Assembly: GCA_019638285.1 (NCBI GenBank)
Contig: JAHBUB010000009.1
Coordinates: 1-64,000 of the forward strand
Origin: Cyclobacteriaceae bacterium
Lineage (GTDB): Bacteria; Bacteroidota; Bacteroidia; Cytophagales; Cyclobacteriaceae
Length of the DNA stretch: 64,000 nt
Reading direction: 5' to 3'
Each line of letters opens with the position of its first letter. Position 1 is the stretch's first letter. Positions 27,432-36,624 of this stretch are shown here, one piece after another. Made by a program: the position numbers and the translations under genes. The notes under the pieces were generated by a model that saw only the letters and a program-made list of their open reading frames with translations, did no database searches and was not told the origin of the DNA.

Positions 27432-28115
27432 ATGACTTATTCTAAGCTCATCCTTTCTTTCTTCAAAAACCTTCACATAACGAATAAACTGCCCAATCGT
27501 GTAGAGGTGATGAACCCCTACCAAAATAAGGTTGCCTTCTCCCTTTGCGAAAAATTCTATGGAAAATATTATAACAACAATAAACCAAGGAAGATACTGC
27601 TTGGCATTAACCCTGGAAGATTCGGTGCAGGGATAACCGGCATCCCTTTTACCGATCCCGTTAAACTGGAAGAGGAGTGCAATATCAAAAACGATTTACC
27701 GAAAAGAAAAGAATTGTCAGCTGACTTCATATATCAGATGATAAATACATTTGGCGGAAAGGAGATTTTTTACAATCAATTCTATTTTGGATCTGTAAGT
27801 CCACTGGGGTTTACCAAGGATGGAAAAAACCTCAACTACTATGATGACCCGAAACTGCAAAAAGCAGTGCTTCCTTTCATTCTCAATACAATAAAAGCAC
27901 AAATCCAATTTGGGATCGATACGGATATAGCCTACTGTTTGGGCGAGGGGAAGAATTTTAAATTTCTCTCTCAATTAAATCATGAGCATAAATTCTTCAA
28001 AAAAATAATTCCGCTCTCTCACCCAAGGTTCATTATGCAATACAAAAGAAAATCGATGAATCTATTCATGGATGATTACTTGAAAAAATTAAATGACCCC
28101 GGATCATTTCACTAA
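27432..28115 (+). CDS. SMUG2-like uracil-DNA glycosylase family protein
   Basis: 227 aa. ILLGINPGRFGAGITGIPFT followed by DP is the active-site motif of the SMUG2 branch of uracil-DNA glycosylases, with the Asn of GINPG as the water-positioning residue. SPLGF and IIPLSHPRFIMQY are the uracil-pocket and the HP(S/R) minor-groove loop. It removes uracil or oxidised pyrimidines from DNA. It lies about 140 bp upstream of an SF1 helicase in the same orientation; co-function in repair is plausible but not shown. Confidence 0.87.
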   Translation: MTYSKLILSFFKNLHITNKLPNRVEVMNPYQNKVAFSLCEKFYGKYYNNNKPRKILLGINPGRFGAGITGIPFTDPVKLEEECNIKNDLPKRKELSADFIYQMINTFGGKEIFYNQFYFGSVSPLGFTKDGKNLNYYDDPKLQKAVLPFILNTIKAQIQFGIDTDIAYCLGEGKNFKFLSQLNHEHKFFKKIIPLSHPRFIMQYKRKSMNLFMDDYLKKLNDPGSFH

Positions 28116-28241
28116 ATCCGGATAATTATTTTAAAAGGATAGTGATAATATATAATGGCTACGGCCTGCAAAACAACTTACTTAAGAAAGCCAATAGCTT
28201 AAGTTTTACAAAATTTCAAGCCTTGAGTGAACCCGATCTCC

Positions 28242-28249
28242 TATCTTTG
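28242..28249 (+). promoter_or_regulatory. TATCTTTG, candidate -7 box for the SF1 helicase, leaderless
   Basis: TATCTTTG fits the Bacteroidota -7 consensus TAnnTTTG and ends 7 bp before the ATG at 28257, so the transcript would start at or next to the start codon. No good TTTG lies at the expected -33 distance; the nearest is CTTG at 28222-28225. Confidence 0.35.
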
Positions 28250-28256
28250 ACGGCTC

Positions 28257-30176
28257 ATGACTATTCAAGAAGAACTTTCTTATACACTGAGTCTCATCCA
28301 AATGGAGCGAGAAGCAGACTTGGAGCAATACAGGCAAAAAGTACTCCTCACTCCTTTACATAGAAAAACAAAAGAGGGGATTTGTTGGTATCCGGTAAAG
28401 TTGAGAAAAGATTACATTGGCACTGGTGAACGGATTATTATTGAAGTAGAGAGAACCACGGAATTGGAGCAAAAACATGTCTTCCAAAGCGGAAAGATGG
28501 TAAGCGTCTTTAGTAATAGCAATCAAAAACCAGAACGAGATCATGTAGGCGGAGTAATCAATTACGTTCGCGACAATCAAATGATCATCACACTTAATTC
28601 AGATGACTTGCCAGATTGGATTGACCATGGACTTCTGGGTGTGGATGTGATGTTTGACGAGATGAGTTATCGGGAAATGGAGCTGACCATGAAGAAAGTG
28701 ATCAAGGCCGAGAGTTCAAGGCTCGCTGAGTTGAGAGATATTCTTCTCGGCAAGGATGCCACTTCCAGCCACAAGGAAATAGCCATTGATTATTCAATTC
28801 ATTTAAACGAAAGTCAAAAAAAAGCGCTTCAGCACATTATTTCATGCAGTGATGTAGGGATTATTCATGGCCCTCCGGGAACAGGAAAAACCACAACACT
28901 GGTACAAGCAATAGCACAAACTGTTAAAACAGAAAAACAGGTATTGGTATGCACTCCAAGCAATGCATCAATAGATTTGTTGGTAGAGAAGCTATCTGAC
29001 TTCGGGCTTAGGGTAGTTCGAATTGGGCATCCAGCTCGCGTTACAGAACAAACATTGAGCAAAACCTTGGACGCACAGATTGCTGCACATCCTAATTTCA
29101 AAGAACTAAGGATAACGCGCAAAAAAATGGAACAGCTCCGTCAACAATCCTCCAAATACAAACGTAATTTTGGATACAAAGAAAAAGAAGAAAGAAGATT
29201 TCTACGACAAGAAGCAAATGCACTTAAAGCTGATGCTGATGTGTTAGAGTTTTACATCATCAACGACATTCTTCAAAAAAGTGATGTGATTACCTGTACG
29301 CTGGTAGGTGCCTCTCATCCAACCCTACGCGGAAAAAAATACAAAACCGTATTTATTGACGAAGCCGCCCAAGCTTTAGAGCCTGCCTGCTGGATTCCTA
29401 TTTGCAGGGCAGAACGAGTTATCTTTGCTGGGGATCACTTTCAACTACCGCCTACCATTAAATCAAGAGAAGCAGCAAATAATGGCCTTGCAGAAACTCT
29501 ATTTGAGAAATGTATTAAACGACATCCGGAAACAGCCAGCATGCTTGAGGTGCAATACCGCATGCATGAGGACATCATGCATTTCCCATCAAAATATTTT
29601 TACAATGATAAACTAATCGCTGATCCCAGCGTAAAAAATCATTCATTACCTCATCAAAATCCAATGAGCTTTATTGATACCGCGGGTTGCGGATATCAAG
29701 AAACAATAGATCCGGAAACACTCAGCAAGTACAACGAAGAAGAAGCTAAAATTCTCATTCATTTACTTGAGCAACTTGTCGATCAAATGGGTGCACAAGA
29801 ATGGATCAGTGGAGGTTACACAATTGGAATTATAACTCCTTACAGCGCGCAAGTTTCTACTTTACTTGATCATGCAGAAGATTCAGAAATCCTATCTGAT
29901 ATCGCTTCACTTATCTCTATCAATACTGTTGATGCATTCCAAGGGCAAGAAAGAGATGTTATTGCCATTAGTTTAGTGAGATCGAACGATAAAGGAGAGA
30001 TCGGCTTTCTTAATGACATTAGAAGGACGAATGTGGCTATCACGAGAGCAAGAAAAAAGGTAATTATAATCGGAGACAGTAGTACCTTATGCGTAAATCA
30101 ATTTTACAATGAATTAGTAGAATATGTTCAGTACAAAAATTACTATCAAAGTGCATTTGAACTCATTCAGCCCTAG
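28257..30176 (+). CDS. SF1 DNA/RNA helicase of the IGHMBP2/UPF1-like group
   Basis: 639 aa. The N-terminal READLEQYRQKV and KEGICWYPVKLRKDYIGTGE blocks are typical of bacterial IGHMBP2-like helicases. Motifs: IHGPPGTGKTTTLVQAIAQ (I, near residue 205), VCTPSNASIDLLVEKL (Ia), VFIDEAAQALEPACW (II), FAGDHFQLPPTI (III), VQYRMHEDIMHFPS (IV), SINTVDAFQGQERDVI (V) and RTNVAITRARKKVIIIGD (VI). All are intact. It probably unwinds nucleic acid with 5'-3' polarity, as the family does. Its 3' end overlaps the convergent histidine kinase by 14 bp. Confidence 0.92.
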   Translation: MTIQEELSYTLSLIQMEREADLEQYRQKVLLTPLHRKTKEGICWYPVKLRKDYIGTGERIIIEVERTTELEQKHVFQSGKMVSVFSNSNQKPERDHVGGVINYVRDNQMIITLNSDDLPDWIDHGLLGVDVMFDEMSYREMELTMKKVIKAESSRLAELRDILLGKDATSSHKEIAIDYSIHLNESQKKALQHIISCSDVGIIHGPPGTGKTTTLVQAIAQTVKTEKQVLVCTPSNASIDLLVEKLSDFGLRVVRIGHPARVTEQTLSKTLDAQIAAHPNFKELRITRKKMEQLRQQSSKYKRNFGYKEKEERRFLRQEANALKADADVLEFYIINDILQKSDVITCTLVGASHPTLRGKKYKTVFIDEAAQALEPACWIPICRAERVIFAGDHFQLPPTIKSREAANNGLAETLFEKCIKRHPETASMLEVQYRMHEDIMHFPSKYFYNDKLIADPSVKNHSLPHQNPMSFIDTAGCGYQETIDPETLSKYNEEEAKILIHLLEQLVDQMGAQEWISGGYTIGIITPYSAQVSTLLDHAEDSEILSDIASLISINTVDAFQGQERDVIAISLVRSNDKGEIGFLNDIRRTNVAITRARKKVIIIGDSSTLCVNQFYNELVEYVQYKNYYQSAFELIQP

Positions 30177-31038
30177 GTAAGGCAATCACAAAAGCAGTCC
30201 CCTTCCCCACTTCAGACTTTACTCGAATTTCCCCATTGAGCTTATTTACTATTTCCTTTAGAATATAAAGTCCAAGTCCTGAGCCAGGCATAGTTTCAGT
30301 GCCTCTAAAAAACATCTCAAAAACCTTGTCTAAATACTCTGACTCTATCCCCCTGCCGTTGTCCTCCACTGAAATCACGTCATTATTTGACTCAATCAAT
30401 CTGGTAATTTTAACTTTCGGCTTTTCATTGAGATCGGTGCGGTGAAATTTAATAGCATTAGAAATTAGGTTGTTCAAAATAATTCTCAGCCGCATACCAT
30501 CAGTGGTAATGGGTTCACCTGTGGTATCTTCAATTTCAAAAGTGATCTTATTATAATCATTAATGTATTGATAATTTAATAGAATATCTAGAGCAAATTG
30601 TTTGAATTGAAAACACTCGTGCTTAATTGGAAGCCTTGCATTACGGGAATATTGGATCACCTCCTCAATAAAAGATTCCAATTTATCCACGCTTTTTTTC
30701 ATCATGATCAGATACTGTAGCTGCTGGGCTTCCGGGTTCTCCATTTTTGCCACTTTGATTAATCCCAAAATCGATTTTAGTGGAGAACTTAAATCATGAG
30801 AAGCACTGTAGACAAAACGATCTAATTCATCATTTCTCAACTTGAGTTCTTTATTTGTTTTTTCCAATTCCTCCGTTCTTTTTTTTACTAGTTTCTTAAG
30901 GGTTTTTTTACGCCTATCGCGAATGTTCATACCCAATCCATAGGATCCCAGAGAAACAAAAAATAGAAAAAGTAATCCAGGTAGAATGATATCCCATCTA
31001 TAAATCACTTGAGTAAATAATATGTATAAGGATTTCAT
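30163..31038 (-). CDS. Membrane-bound sensor histidine kinase
   Basis: 291 aa. One membrane helix (residues 16-36) is followed by a charged coiled coil (40-72), then HisKA with H81 in YSASHDLSSPLKSILGL, and HATPase_c with NLISNAIKFH (N box), VEDNGRGIES (G1), and GSGLGLYILKEIV (G2). There is no separate sensory domain, so the input may come through the membrane segment or a partner. No response regulator is adjacent; the nearest is at 54.7 kb. The short periplasmic N-terminus makes it look like the kinase part of a larger system. Confidence 0.88.
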   Translation of the reverse strand: MKSLYILFTQVIYRWDIILPGLLFLFFVSLGSYGLGMNIRDRRKKTLKKLVKKRTEELEKTNKELKLRNDELDRFVYSASHDLSSPLKSILGLIKVAKMENPEAQQLQYLIMMKKSVDKLESFIEEVIQYSRNARLPIKHECFQFKQFALDILLNYQYINDYNKITFEIEDTTGEPITTDGMRLRIILNNLISNAIKFHRTDLNEKPKVKITRLIESNNDVISVEDNGRGIESEYLDKVFEMFFRGTETMPGSGLGLYILKEIVNKLNGEIRVKSEVGKGTAFVIALPRAE

Positions 31039-31251
31039 CTAGTAATCATTCTGAGTCCTTGTCTACCCTCATTCAATTTAAGAATTGACTATTTTTCGCT
31101 CAGCGCTTAAGAAATTTAATAACATAATTAATCCATAAAATTCATTCTCACTACCTATGATTAACAATTATTACACCAAGGGTAAAAATCAGTAATTAGG
31201 ATTATATTAAATTATCGTTCGATGTACATTTATAAGTTAATCAACTGCAAA

Positions 31252-32952
31252 ATGACCCAAATCTTCTCAGCAAAAAAATCCCTTCCTTTTACCATCGGGG
31301 TAATTGCCCTTTCTATCCTATTTTCTCAATGCACATCCAAACAAGAGAAAATAACCCCTAACGATGTAAAGGGGGCACAAAACTTAATAGGCATTCAATT
31401 TTCCAATCAGGAAATTGACACCTTGGTTAGTTACCTGGAGGAAAACAAAAACGGGTATGATACCATGCGACTTTTCAAATTGGATTACGGCATTGCTCCC
31501 GCCATCTACTTTGACCCAAGACCCGATGGATTTCAAAGAAAAGAACGGCAGGGTAATTCTGATTACAAATTACCTAATAATGTAGTCGACCCCGAAATGG
31601 AAGAAAAAATTGCTTTCATGACTGTTGCGCAATTGGCCGATCTGATCAGGAATCGAAAGATAACGTCTACAGCACTTACTAACATATACCTTATGCGGCT
31701 GGAGTATTACAAAGACACACTTCAGGCAAGCGTCACTATTACAAAAGATCTTGCGCTTCAACAGGCAAAAAAGGCGGATGAGGAAATAAGTAAAGGGATT
31801 TATAAAGGCCCGCTGCATGGCATTCCTTATGGGATCAAGGATTTATTCTCCGTACCAGGGTACAAGACAACCTGGGGCGCCATGCCTTATAAAGATCAGG
31901 AATTTGATGAAAAGGCTGAGGTAGTTCAAAAGCTGGAAGATGCAGGTGCAGTGTTGGTAGCTAAACTCACCTCTGGTGCATTGGCCAGAGGGGATGTGTG
32001 GTTTGGCGGCAAAACTAAAAACCCATGGGATCTCAAGCAAGGCGCAAGCGGCTCCTCCGCTGGGTCAGCATCTGCCACTGCGGCAGGATTGGTTGCATTT
32101 TCTATAGGCACAGAAACACTTGGCTCCATCTTATCGCCCTCTACCCGGTGCGGTGTCACGGGGTTACGCCCCACTTATGGTAGCGTAAGCCGGGCAGGGT
32201 GTATGAGCTTGTCCTGGTCGATGGATAAAGCAGGACCCATATGTCGATCAGCGCAAGATTGCGCGATAGTTTATGCTATAATAAAAGGAAACTCCAATAC
32301 CACTGAAAAAGACCATACGGTAGTAAATTATCCATTTACATTCAACCCCCCATCAGACCTTAGCGGATATAAGATAGGATACTTTAAAAAACTATTTGAT
32401 AAAGACACTTCTAAGACAGGATCCAACAATAGCGAAACATTGGCGACATTAAAGAAATTGGGCGCTCAACTGGTAGAGGTTGAATTACCCGATAGTATTC
32501 CATACGATGTATTTGATGTTATTCTCCGAGCGGAGGCCGGTGCATTTTTTGATGAATTGGTACTTTCTCATAGAGACCGTGAGATGGTAGAACAAGACAA
32601 AAGTTCGCGTGCCAACTCCCTTCGACAGTCTCGATTTATTCCAGCAGTAGAGTACTTACAAGCCAATCGTTATAGGAAAATTCTTATCGAAAAATTTAAT
32701 AAGACAATCAAAGACCTTGATATTATCGTTTCACCATCAAATGGACGTTATCAATCCCTCACAACCAATTTAACGGGGCACCCAGCCATATCAGTTCCCA
32801 ATGGATTTGATAAATTAGGACATCCTACCTCCATTACCCTTTTGGGGAATTTATACGATGAAGGGCCAATTTTAGAGGCTGCCTATCTTTTGCAGCAATC
32901 AACAGGGTTTGATGAGCAACATCCGGAACGATTTTTGAAGAAAATTGAATGA
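31252..32952 (+). CDS. Amidase-signature family amidase lipoprotein
   Basis: 566 aa from ATG 31252, where the signal peptide begins and ends in the lipobox LFSQC; a start at 31222 would add 10 residues. Amidase signature residues are K196 (GIPYGIKDLF), the cis-Ser near 268 (GSSAGSAS) and the nucleophile S292 (GTETLGSILSPSTRCG). The Ser-Ser-Lys triad is intact. The extra 120-residue N-terminal region before MTVAQLADLI is usual in exported bacterial members. It hydrolyses an amide bond in an unknown extracellular or periplasmic substrate. It is followed 60 bp later by DUF2911. Confidence 0.88.
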   Translation: MTQIFSAKKSLPFTIGVIALSILFSQCTSKQEKITPNDVKGAQNLIGIQFSNQEIDTLVSYLEENKNGYDTMRLFKLDYGIAPAIYFDPRPDGFQRKERQGNSDYKLPNNVVDPEMEEKIAFMTVAQLADLIRNRKITSTALTNIYLMRLEYYKDTLQASVTITKDLALQQAKKADEEISKGIYKGPLHGIPYGIKDLFSVPGYKTTWGAMPYKDQEFDEKAEVVQKLEDAGAVLVAKLTSGALARGDVWFGGKTKNPWDLKQGASGSSAGSASATAAGLVAFSIGTETLGSILSPSTRCGVTGLRPTYGSVSRAGCMSLSWSMDKAGPICRSAQDCAIVYAIIKGNSNTTEKDHTVVNYPFTFNPPSDLSGYKIGYFKKLFDKDTSKTGSNNSETLATLKKLGAQLVEVELPDSIPYDVFDVILRAEAGAFFDELVLSHRDREMVEQDKSSRANSLRQSRFIPAVEYLQANRYRKILIEKFNKTIKDLDIIVSPSNGRYQSLTTNLTGHPAISVPNGFDKLGHPTSITLLGNLYDEGPILEAAYLLQQSTGFDEQHPERFLKKIE

Positions 32953-33014
32953 TTTGAAACTTACTCACTATAAATCACCGTTAATATACTCATCAACTCA
33001 TAACAAGCTAAAAA

Positions 33015-33560
33015 ATGAAAAACCTAAGATTATTTGTCATTGCTATTGGGCTGGTGGCCCTTACCACTGATTGGTCGATTGCGCAAAAGCTACCCGGACT
33101 GGACGCAAGTCCTGCCGATATCGCAATATTCCGTCCAGATGGAGACTCCTCAACTCCTATTGCTAAAGTTGTTTACAGTCGTCCACAGAAAAATGGTAGA
33201 ACAATTTTAGGTGGACTGGAAAAGTATGGCCAGGTGTGGCGTACAGGCGCAAATGAGACCACAGAAATTAAATTTTATAAAGACGTAACAGTGGGCGACA
33301 AAAAGCTAAAAGCAGGCACCTATTCATTGTACTCCATCCCTAATAAAGATAAATGGATAATTATTTTCAATTCCAAGTTAGACACCTGGGGTGCATTTGC
33401 CTATGATCAAAGTAAAGATGTAGCCCGAGTAGAAGTTCCTGCAGGAAACACCGATAAGGAGGTTGAGGCATTTACCATTGTCTTCGATGGCAAAGGCGGT
33501 AGCGGGGATATGATACTTGCCTGGGAAAATACCATGGTGAAAGTACCTTTGAAGTACTAA
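33015..33560 (+). CDS. DUF2911 secreted protein
   Basis: 181 aa with a signal peptide (MKNLRLFVIAIGLVALTTDW to SIAQ). The conserved DUF2911 blocks are present: KVVYSRPQKNGRTILGGL, YGQVWRTGANETTEI, GTYSLYSIPNKDKWIIIFN and WGAFAYDQSKDVARVEV. The family is widespread in Bacteroidota and its function is unknown. A strong terminator follows at 33582-33610, so it ends its transcription unit, probably shared with the amidase. Confidence 0.9.
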   Translation: MKNLRLFVIAIGLVALTTDWSIAQKLPGLDASPADIAIFRPDGDSSTPIAKVVYSRPQKNGRTILGGLEKYGQVWRTGANETTEIKFYKDVTVGDKKLKAGTYSLYSIPNKDKWIIIFNSKLDTWGAFAYDQSKDVARVEVPAGNTDKEVEAFTIVFDGKGGSGDMILAWENTMVKVPLKY

Positions 33561-33581
33561 TCCACATACGTCAGATACTTG

Positions 33582-33610
33582 AAAAGACCACCAAATAGGT
33601 GGTCTTTTTT
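33582..33610 (+). terminator. Rho-independent terminator after DUF2911
   Basis: An 11-bp perfect stem, AAAAGACCACC and GGTGGTCTTTT, surrounds the 5-nt loop AAATA and runs straight into six T. It separates DUF2911 from the M20 gene that begins about 80 bp later. Confidence 0.9.
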
Positions 33611-33687
33611 ATTTTGTGTGCTATAGGAGTAATAACCTTTGTATTGATTTTATTACATTCGTTATTGAAAATCAAAATATACATACC

Positions 33688-34989
33688 GTGCGAACACTTT
33701 CCATTCTCCTGATTCTTATTCTTTCTTCTGCTTTCGTAGCTGGGCCTCCTGCTATTGACAAGAAGGTCATCAAGAATGATATGCCTTTTCTGGTAGATTT
33801 TTATAAAACCCGGCATAAAAATCCAGAGATTTCTCTTCAAGAAAAAGAAACTTCAAAAGCACTCGCTGCCGAGTTGAGGAAAGTTGGTTTCTCTGTAACA
33901 GAAAATTTCGGAGGATATGGTATAGTGGGTGTTTACAAAAACGGAAACGGACCGACCATTTTATACCGTACAGACATGGATGCACTTCCTATGTACGAAA
34001 AAACAGAACTCCCCTACCAAAGCCAGCTCAAAGCATCACTTAATGGTGAAGAAGTAGGCACTATGCATTCTTGCGGGCACGACATTCACATGACCACATG
34101 GCTGGGTACTGCCCGTGCCATAGTCACCATGAAAGACAAGTGGAAAGGAACACTCTTGTTAATCGGACAGCCAGCAGAAGAAATAGGTGCAGGCGCACAA
34201 ATGATGTTGGAAGCAGGACTTTACGAAAAATTTGGTGTTCCCAATTATGGTATAGGCTTACACTCAAGCCCCACTCTACCGGCCGGAAAAGTAGGAATTG
34301 GTAAAGGGTATGTCATGGCAAGCTCTCAAAGTATTGACATTAATGTGTATGGAGTTGGATCACATGGTGCCTCTCCTCATATGTCAATTGATCCAATAGT
34401 GTTAAGTAGTATGCTAATCATGGAACTACAAACGATTGTGAGTAGAAATGTAAACCCTACTGAGTCAGCAGTCGTAACAGTAGGGACAATCAAAGGCGGT
34501 ACGGTAGGTAATATTATTCCCGACATGGTAACACTAAAACTTACCGTCAGATCATTCAAGGATGAAGTACTTGATTTGGTCAACAAGAGGATAAAAGAAA
34601 TCGCAAGAGGGGTAGGCATAGCAGCCGGATTGCCCGAGGACAAAATGCCAGAAGTAATTATAAGGGAAGCAGGCCCTGCCAACTATAATAATCCGGCCAT
34701 AGCTGCCCGTGTTATTGAATCAGCCACTTCAGTGATTGGTAAAGAAAATGTGATTGATGAAGAACCTCCCGTTATGCTATCTGAAGACTTTTCATACTAT
34801 GGACAAACAGTTCACAAAGTACCTACTGTATTTTATTGGCTTGGAACAGTACCAGACAGCCGAATGAAAAGTGGAAATCTTCCCGGGCTTCACTCGCCTT
34901 ATTACTATCCACAACCAGAGATATCTATCGAAACGGGTGTTGGTGTTACCTCACAGGCACTGCTTGATCTATTTAATACTAAAATTTAA
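33688..34989 (+). CDS. M20 (HipO-like) amidohydrolase, exported
   Basis: 433 aa from the GTG at 33688, chosen because it starts a clean signal peptide MRTLSILLILILSSAFVAG. An upstream GTG at 33616 directly abuts the terminator and would add 24 unlikely residues. Metal-site blocks are RTDMDALPM, MHSCGHDIHM (Cys and His ligands of the M20D group), GQPAEEIGAGAQMML and IGLHSSPTLPAG, followed by the dimerisation lid and a late His in LPGLHSPYYYP. M20D enzymes deacylate N-acyl amino acids or cleave aminoacyl conjugates. Its last 11 bp overlap the convergent DUF6702 gene. Confidence 0.88.
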   Translation: MRTLSILLILILSSAFVAGPPAIDKKVIKNDMPFLVDFYKTRHKNPEISLQEKETSKALAAELRKVGFSVTENFGGYGIVGVYKNGNGPTILYRTDMDALPMYEKTELPYQSQLKASLNGEEVGTMHSCGHDIHMTTWLGTARAIVTMKDKWKGTLLLIGQPAEEIGAGAQMMLEAGLYEKFGVPNYGIGLHSSPTLPAGKVGIGKGYVMASSQSIDINVYGVGSHGASPHMSIDPIVLSSMLIMELQTIVSRNVNPTESAVVTVGTIKGGTVGNIIPDMVTLKLTVRSFKDEVLDLVNKRIKEIARGVGIAAGLPEDKMPEVIIREAGPANYNNPAIAARVIESATSVIGKENVIDEEPPVMLSEDFSYYGQTVHKVPTVFYWLGTVPDSRMKSGNLPGLHSPYYYPQPEISIETGVGVTSQALLDLFNTKI

Positions 34990-35521
34990 CAATCTCTTGA
35001 GGATTCGAATGTGTGATTCTCAAAAAACGCTTTTGTTCACCATGGCGGATGGTAATTACGTTTGACTGAGTCGGAAACAACTCCATTAAAAAATCGGCTT
35101 TCACATCAACTTGGCTCCACTTATCCGGGCAATTGATAGTAAAGTGAAACCAGATTGCGTCTCCATTTGGTTCACACTTGGTTAACACCAATGTGGTTAA
35201 TACTCCATCAATCACATAATTGAAATGTCTCGAAAAGTAGGCTTCAACCTCAGGCGCACCCCTTTCACAGTTAGACAGATTTAAAAAATCAATCCGCTTA
35301 TTCGATGCATTCATTATTGCATCTTCCATGTCATTCGCAAAAACCTTTATCTTAACCGATGCAGTGTTTCCAAAGTCTTTATGTTCAACTTCTACTAACG
35401 ACAGATAAAGGGCATGATCGGAAAAAGAGTATACATGCCAGCCCGAGGGGAGACTCCATAAAGTAAATAAAATGATTAATAATTGACTTTGCACCTTTAA
35501 AATATCCCTGTAAAGATACAA
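34979..35521 (-). CDS. DUF6702 family protein
   Basis: 180 aa from TTG 35521; a GTG at 35494 would give 171 aa and a better signal peptide, so the start is uncertain. The N-terminus is hydrophobic (LLIILFTLWSLPSGWHVYSF). HALYLSLVEVEHKDFGNTAS, VKIKVFANDMEDAI, and VTIRHG-like VITIRHGEQKRFLRI near the end fit DUF6702, a family seen mainly in Bacteroidota and of unknown function. It starts 2 bp from the stop of the lipoprotein gene upstream, so the two are probably one operon. Confidence 0.75.
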   Translation of the reverse strand: MYLYRDILKVQSQLLIILFTLWSLPSGWHVYSFSDHALYLSLVEVEHKDFGNTASVKIKVFANDMEDAIMNASNKRIDFLNLSNCERGAPEVEAYFSRHFNYVIDGVLTTLVLTKCEPNGDAIWFHFTINCPDKWSQVDVKADFLMELFPTQSNVITIRHGEQKRFLRITHSNPQEIVKF

Positions 35522-35523
35522 GA

Positions 35524-35952
35524 TTACCTTCTTACAATCTCTATATCAGTGAGTGCATTGCTCTTTGACCAGGGAAATGTGTAGGTGGCCTCTTCAACTT
35601 CTATTACACTGAAATCTTCACTTGCCTTAAGGTTGGTAAACTTGATATCATAGGGGCGAACGAGATCGACATCGTTTGCATTTATTCTGATAAAACCAAA
35701 GGTAGTCTCTGCGATGGCATCCGTTTGCACCTCAGCCTTTCCTTCTTTTCCTTCAACAAATATTTTCTGGTTCTTTATTGCGAGTAATTCTGTGTCCCCA
35801 CCCACAATATCAAACTCCACTTTTATTTTTTTATCTGGTGTGGTATAGGTCCACGCTCCAATAAGTGAAGTAAAGCTAACCTCGTCTTTATTTTCACATG
35901 CAATAAATAAAATGGTTACAGTTATTAATATTAAACGGACAACGGTTTTCAT
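35524..35952 (-). CDS. Small lipoprotein of unknown function
   Basis: 142 aa. The signal peptide MKTVVRLILITVTILFIAC ends in a lipobox Cys. The mature part is short and beta-rich, and starts SFTSLIGAWTYTTPDKKIKV, which resembles the opening strand of lipocalin-like (DUF) lipoproteins, but I do not recognise a family with certainty. It is the first gene of a two-gene unit with DUF6702. Confidence 0.7.
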   Translation of the reverse strand: MKTVVRLILITVTILFIACENKDEVSFTSLIGAWTYTTPDKKIKVEFDIVGGDTELLAIKNQKIFVEGKEGKAEVQTDAIAETTFGFIRINANDVDLVRPYDIKFTNLKASEDFSVIEVEEATYTFPWSKSNALTDIEIVRR

Positions 35953-36071
35953 GATTTATCTTTTTAGCAACCACCTCTCATTCAACATATCGTAAAACAT
36001 CATTTGGTAACCGATCGTTCCGGCCAGGTAAAGTAGCCTATAAAATATAACTCTTTAATACCTTAATTTGC

Positions 36072-36515
36072 GTGACCAAAGCCTATATTCATTTTATGGC
36101 ATTTTTAGAAAAGTTTTTAAGAATAAAAAAAGTCCGGAATACCAAGTTCCAAAATAGGTTGTTTACGCGTGAAAGGATTTTAAAAGGGGCGTGTATTGTA
36201 GAATACAAAGGGCGTCTTGAAAAATGGAGTGACGTCAAACACATAGACGGCTACAATGGATACTTATTACGAGTGAATACCAGATGGGCCATAAATGCTT
36301 TACCCTACAAACGTGCTTTAGGAAGATTTGCCAATGATGCGATGGGATTAAATCGCAATGCGACACTATCTAATAATGCAGAGTATCTGCTGGAGGGAAA
36401 ACGCTGCTTTCTCTTTGCAAAAAAGAACATTGAGCCTGGCGAAGAAATACTGGCTGGCTACGGAAAGGAGTACTGGAATCTCATAAAAAGTATTGCCAAA
36501 AAACCTCGGAAATAA
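36072..36515 (+). CDS. SET-domain protein-lysine methyltransferase
   Basis: 147 aa, a minimal SET domain. FTRERILKGACIVEYKGRLE is the opening strand pair (G-x-V-x-E-Y-x-G), GRFANDAMGLNRNATLSNNA is the substrate and cofactor segment that replaces the eukaryotic RFINHxC, and FAKKNIEPGEEILAGYGKEY is the closing GEELxxxYG block with the Tyr. Bacterial SET proteins can methylate Lys in cellular or host proteins. The start used may be a non-ATG codon; an ATG at 36096 would remove 8 residues. An HU gene begins 110 bp downstream in the same orientation. Confidence 0.85.
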   Translation: MTKAYIHFMAFLEKFLRIKKVRNTKFQNRLFTRERILKGACIVEYKGRLEKWSDVKHIDGYNGYLLRVNTRWAINALPYKRALGRFANDAMGLNRNATLSNNAEYLLEGKRCFLFAKKNIEPGEEILAGYGKEYWNLIKSIAKKPRK

Positions 36516-36554
36516 GTGCTAGCCCTTATTTTAAGCTACTTTCAGCAAAATAGG

Positions 36555-36584
36555 TTTGCTATGAATAAAAAGGATATATATTTG
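36555..36584 (+). promoter_or_regulatory. Promoter of the HU gene
   Basis: TTTG at 36555-36558 and TATATTTG at 36577-36584, spaced 18 bp, match the Bacteroidota sigma-ABfr consensus TTTG-N(17-23)-TAnnTTTG. The predicted transcript would begin around 36590 and have a leader of about 35 nt. Confidence 0.7.
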
Positions 36585-36624
36585 CGACCCATAAGTGATT
36601 CATTAAACACATACCTTACTTTTT

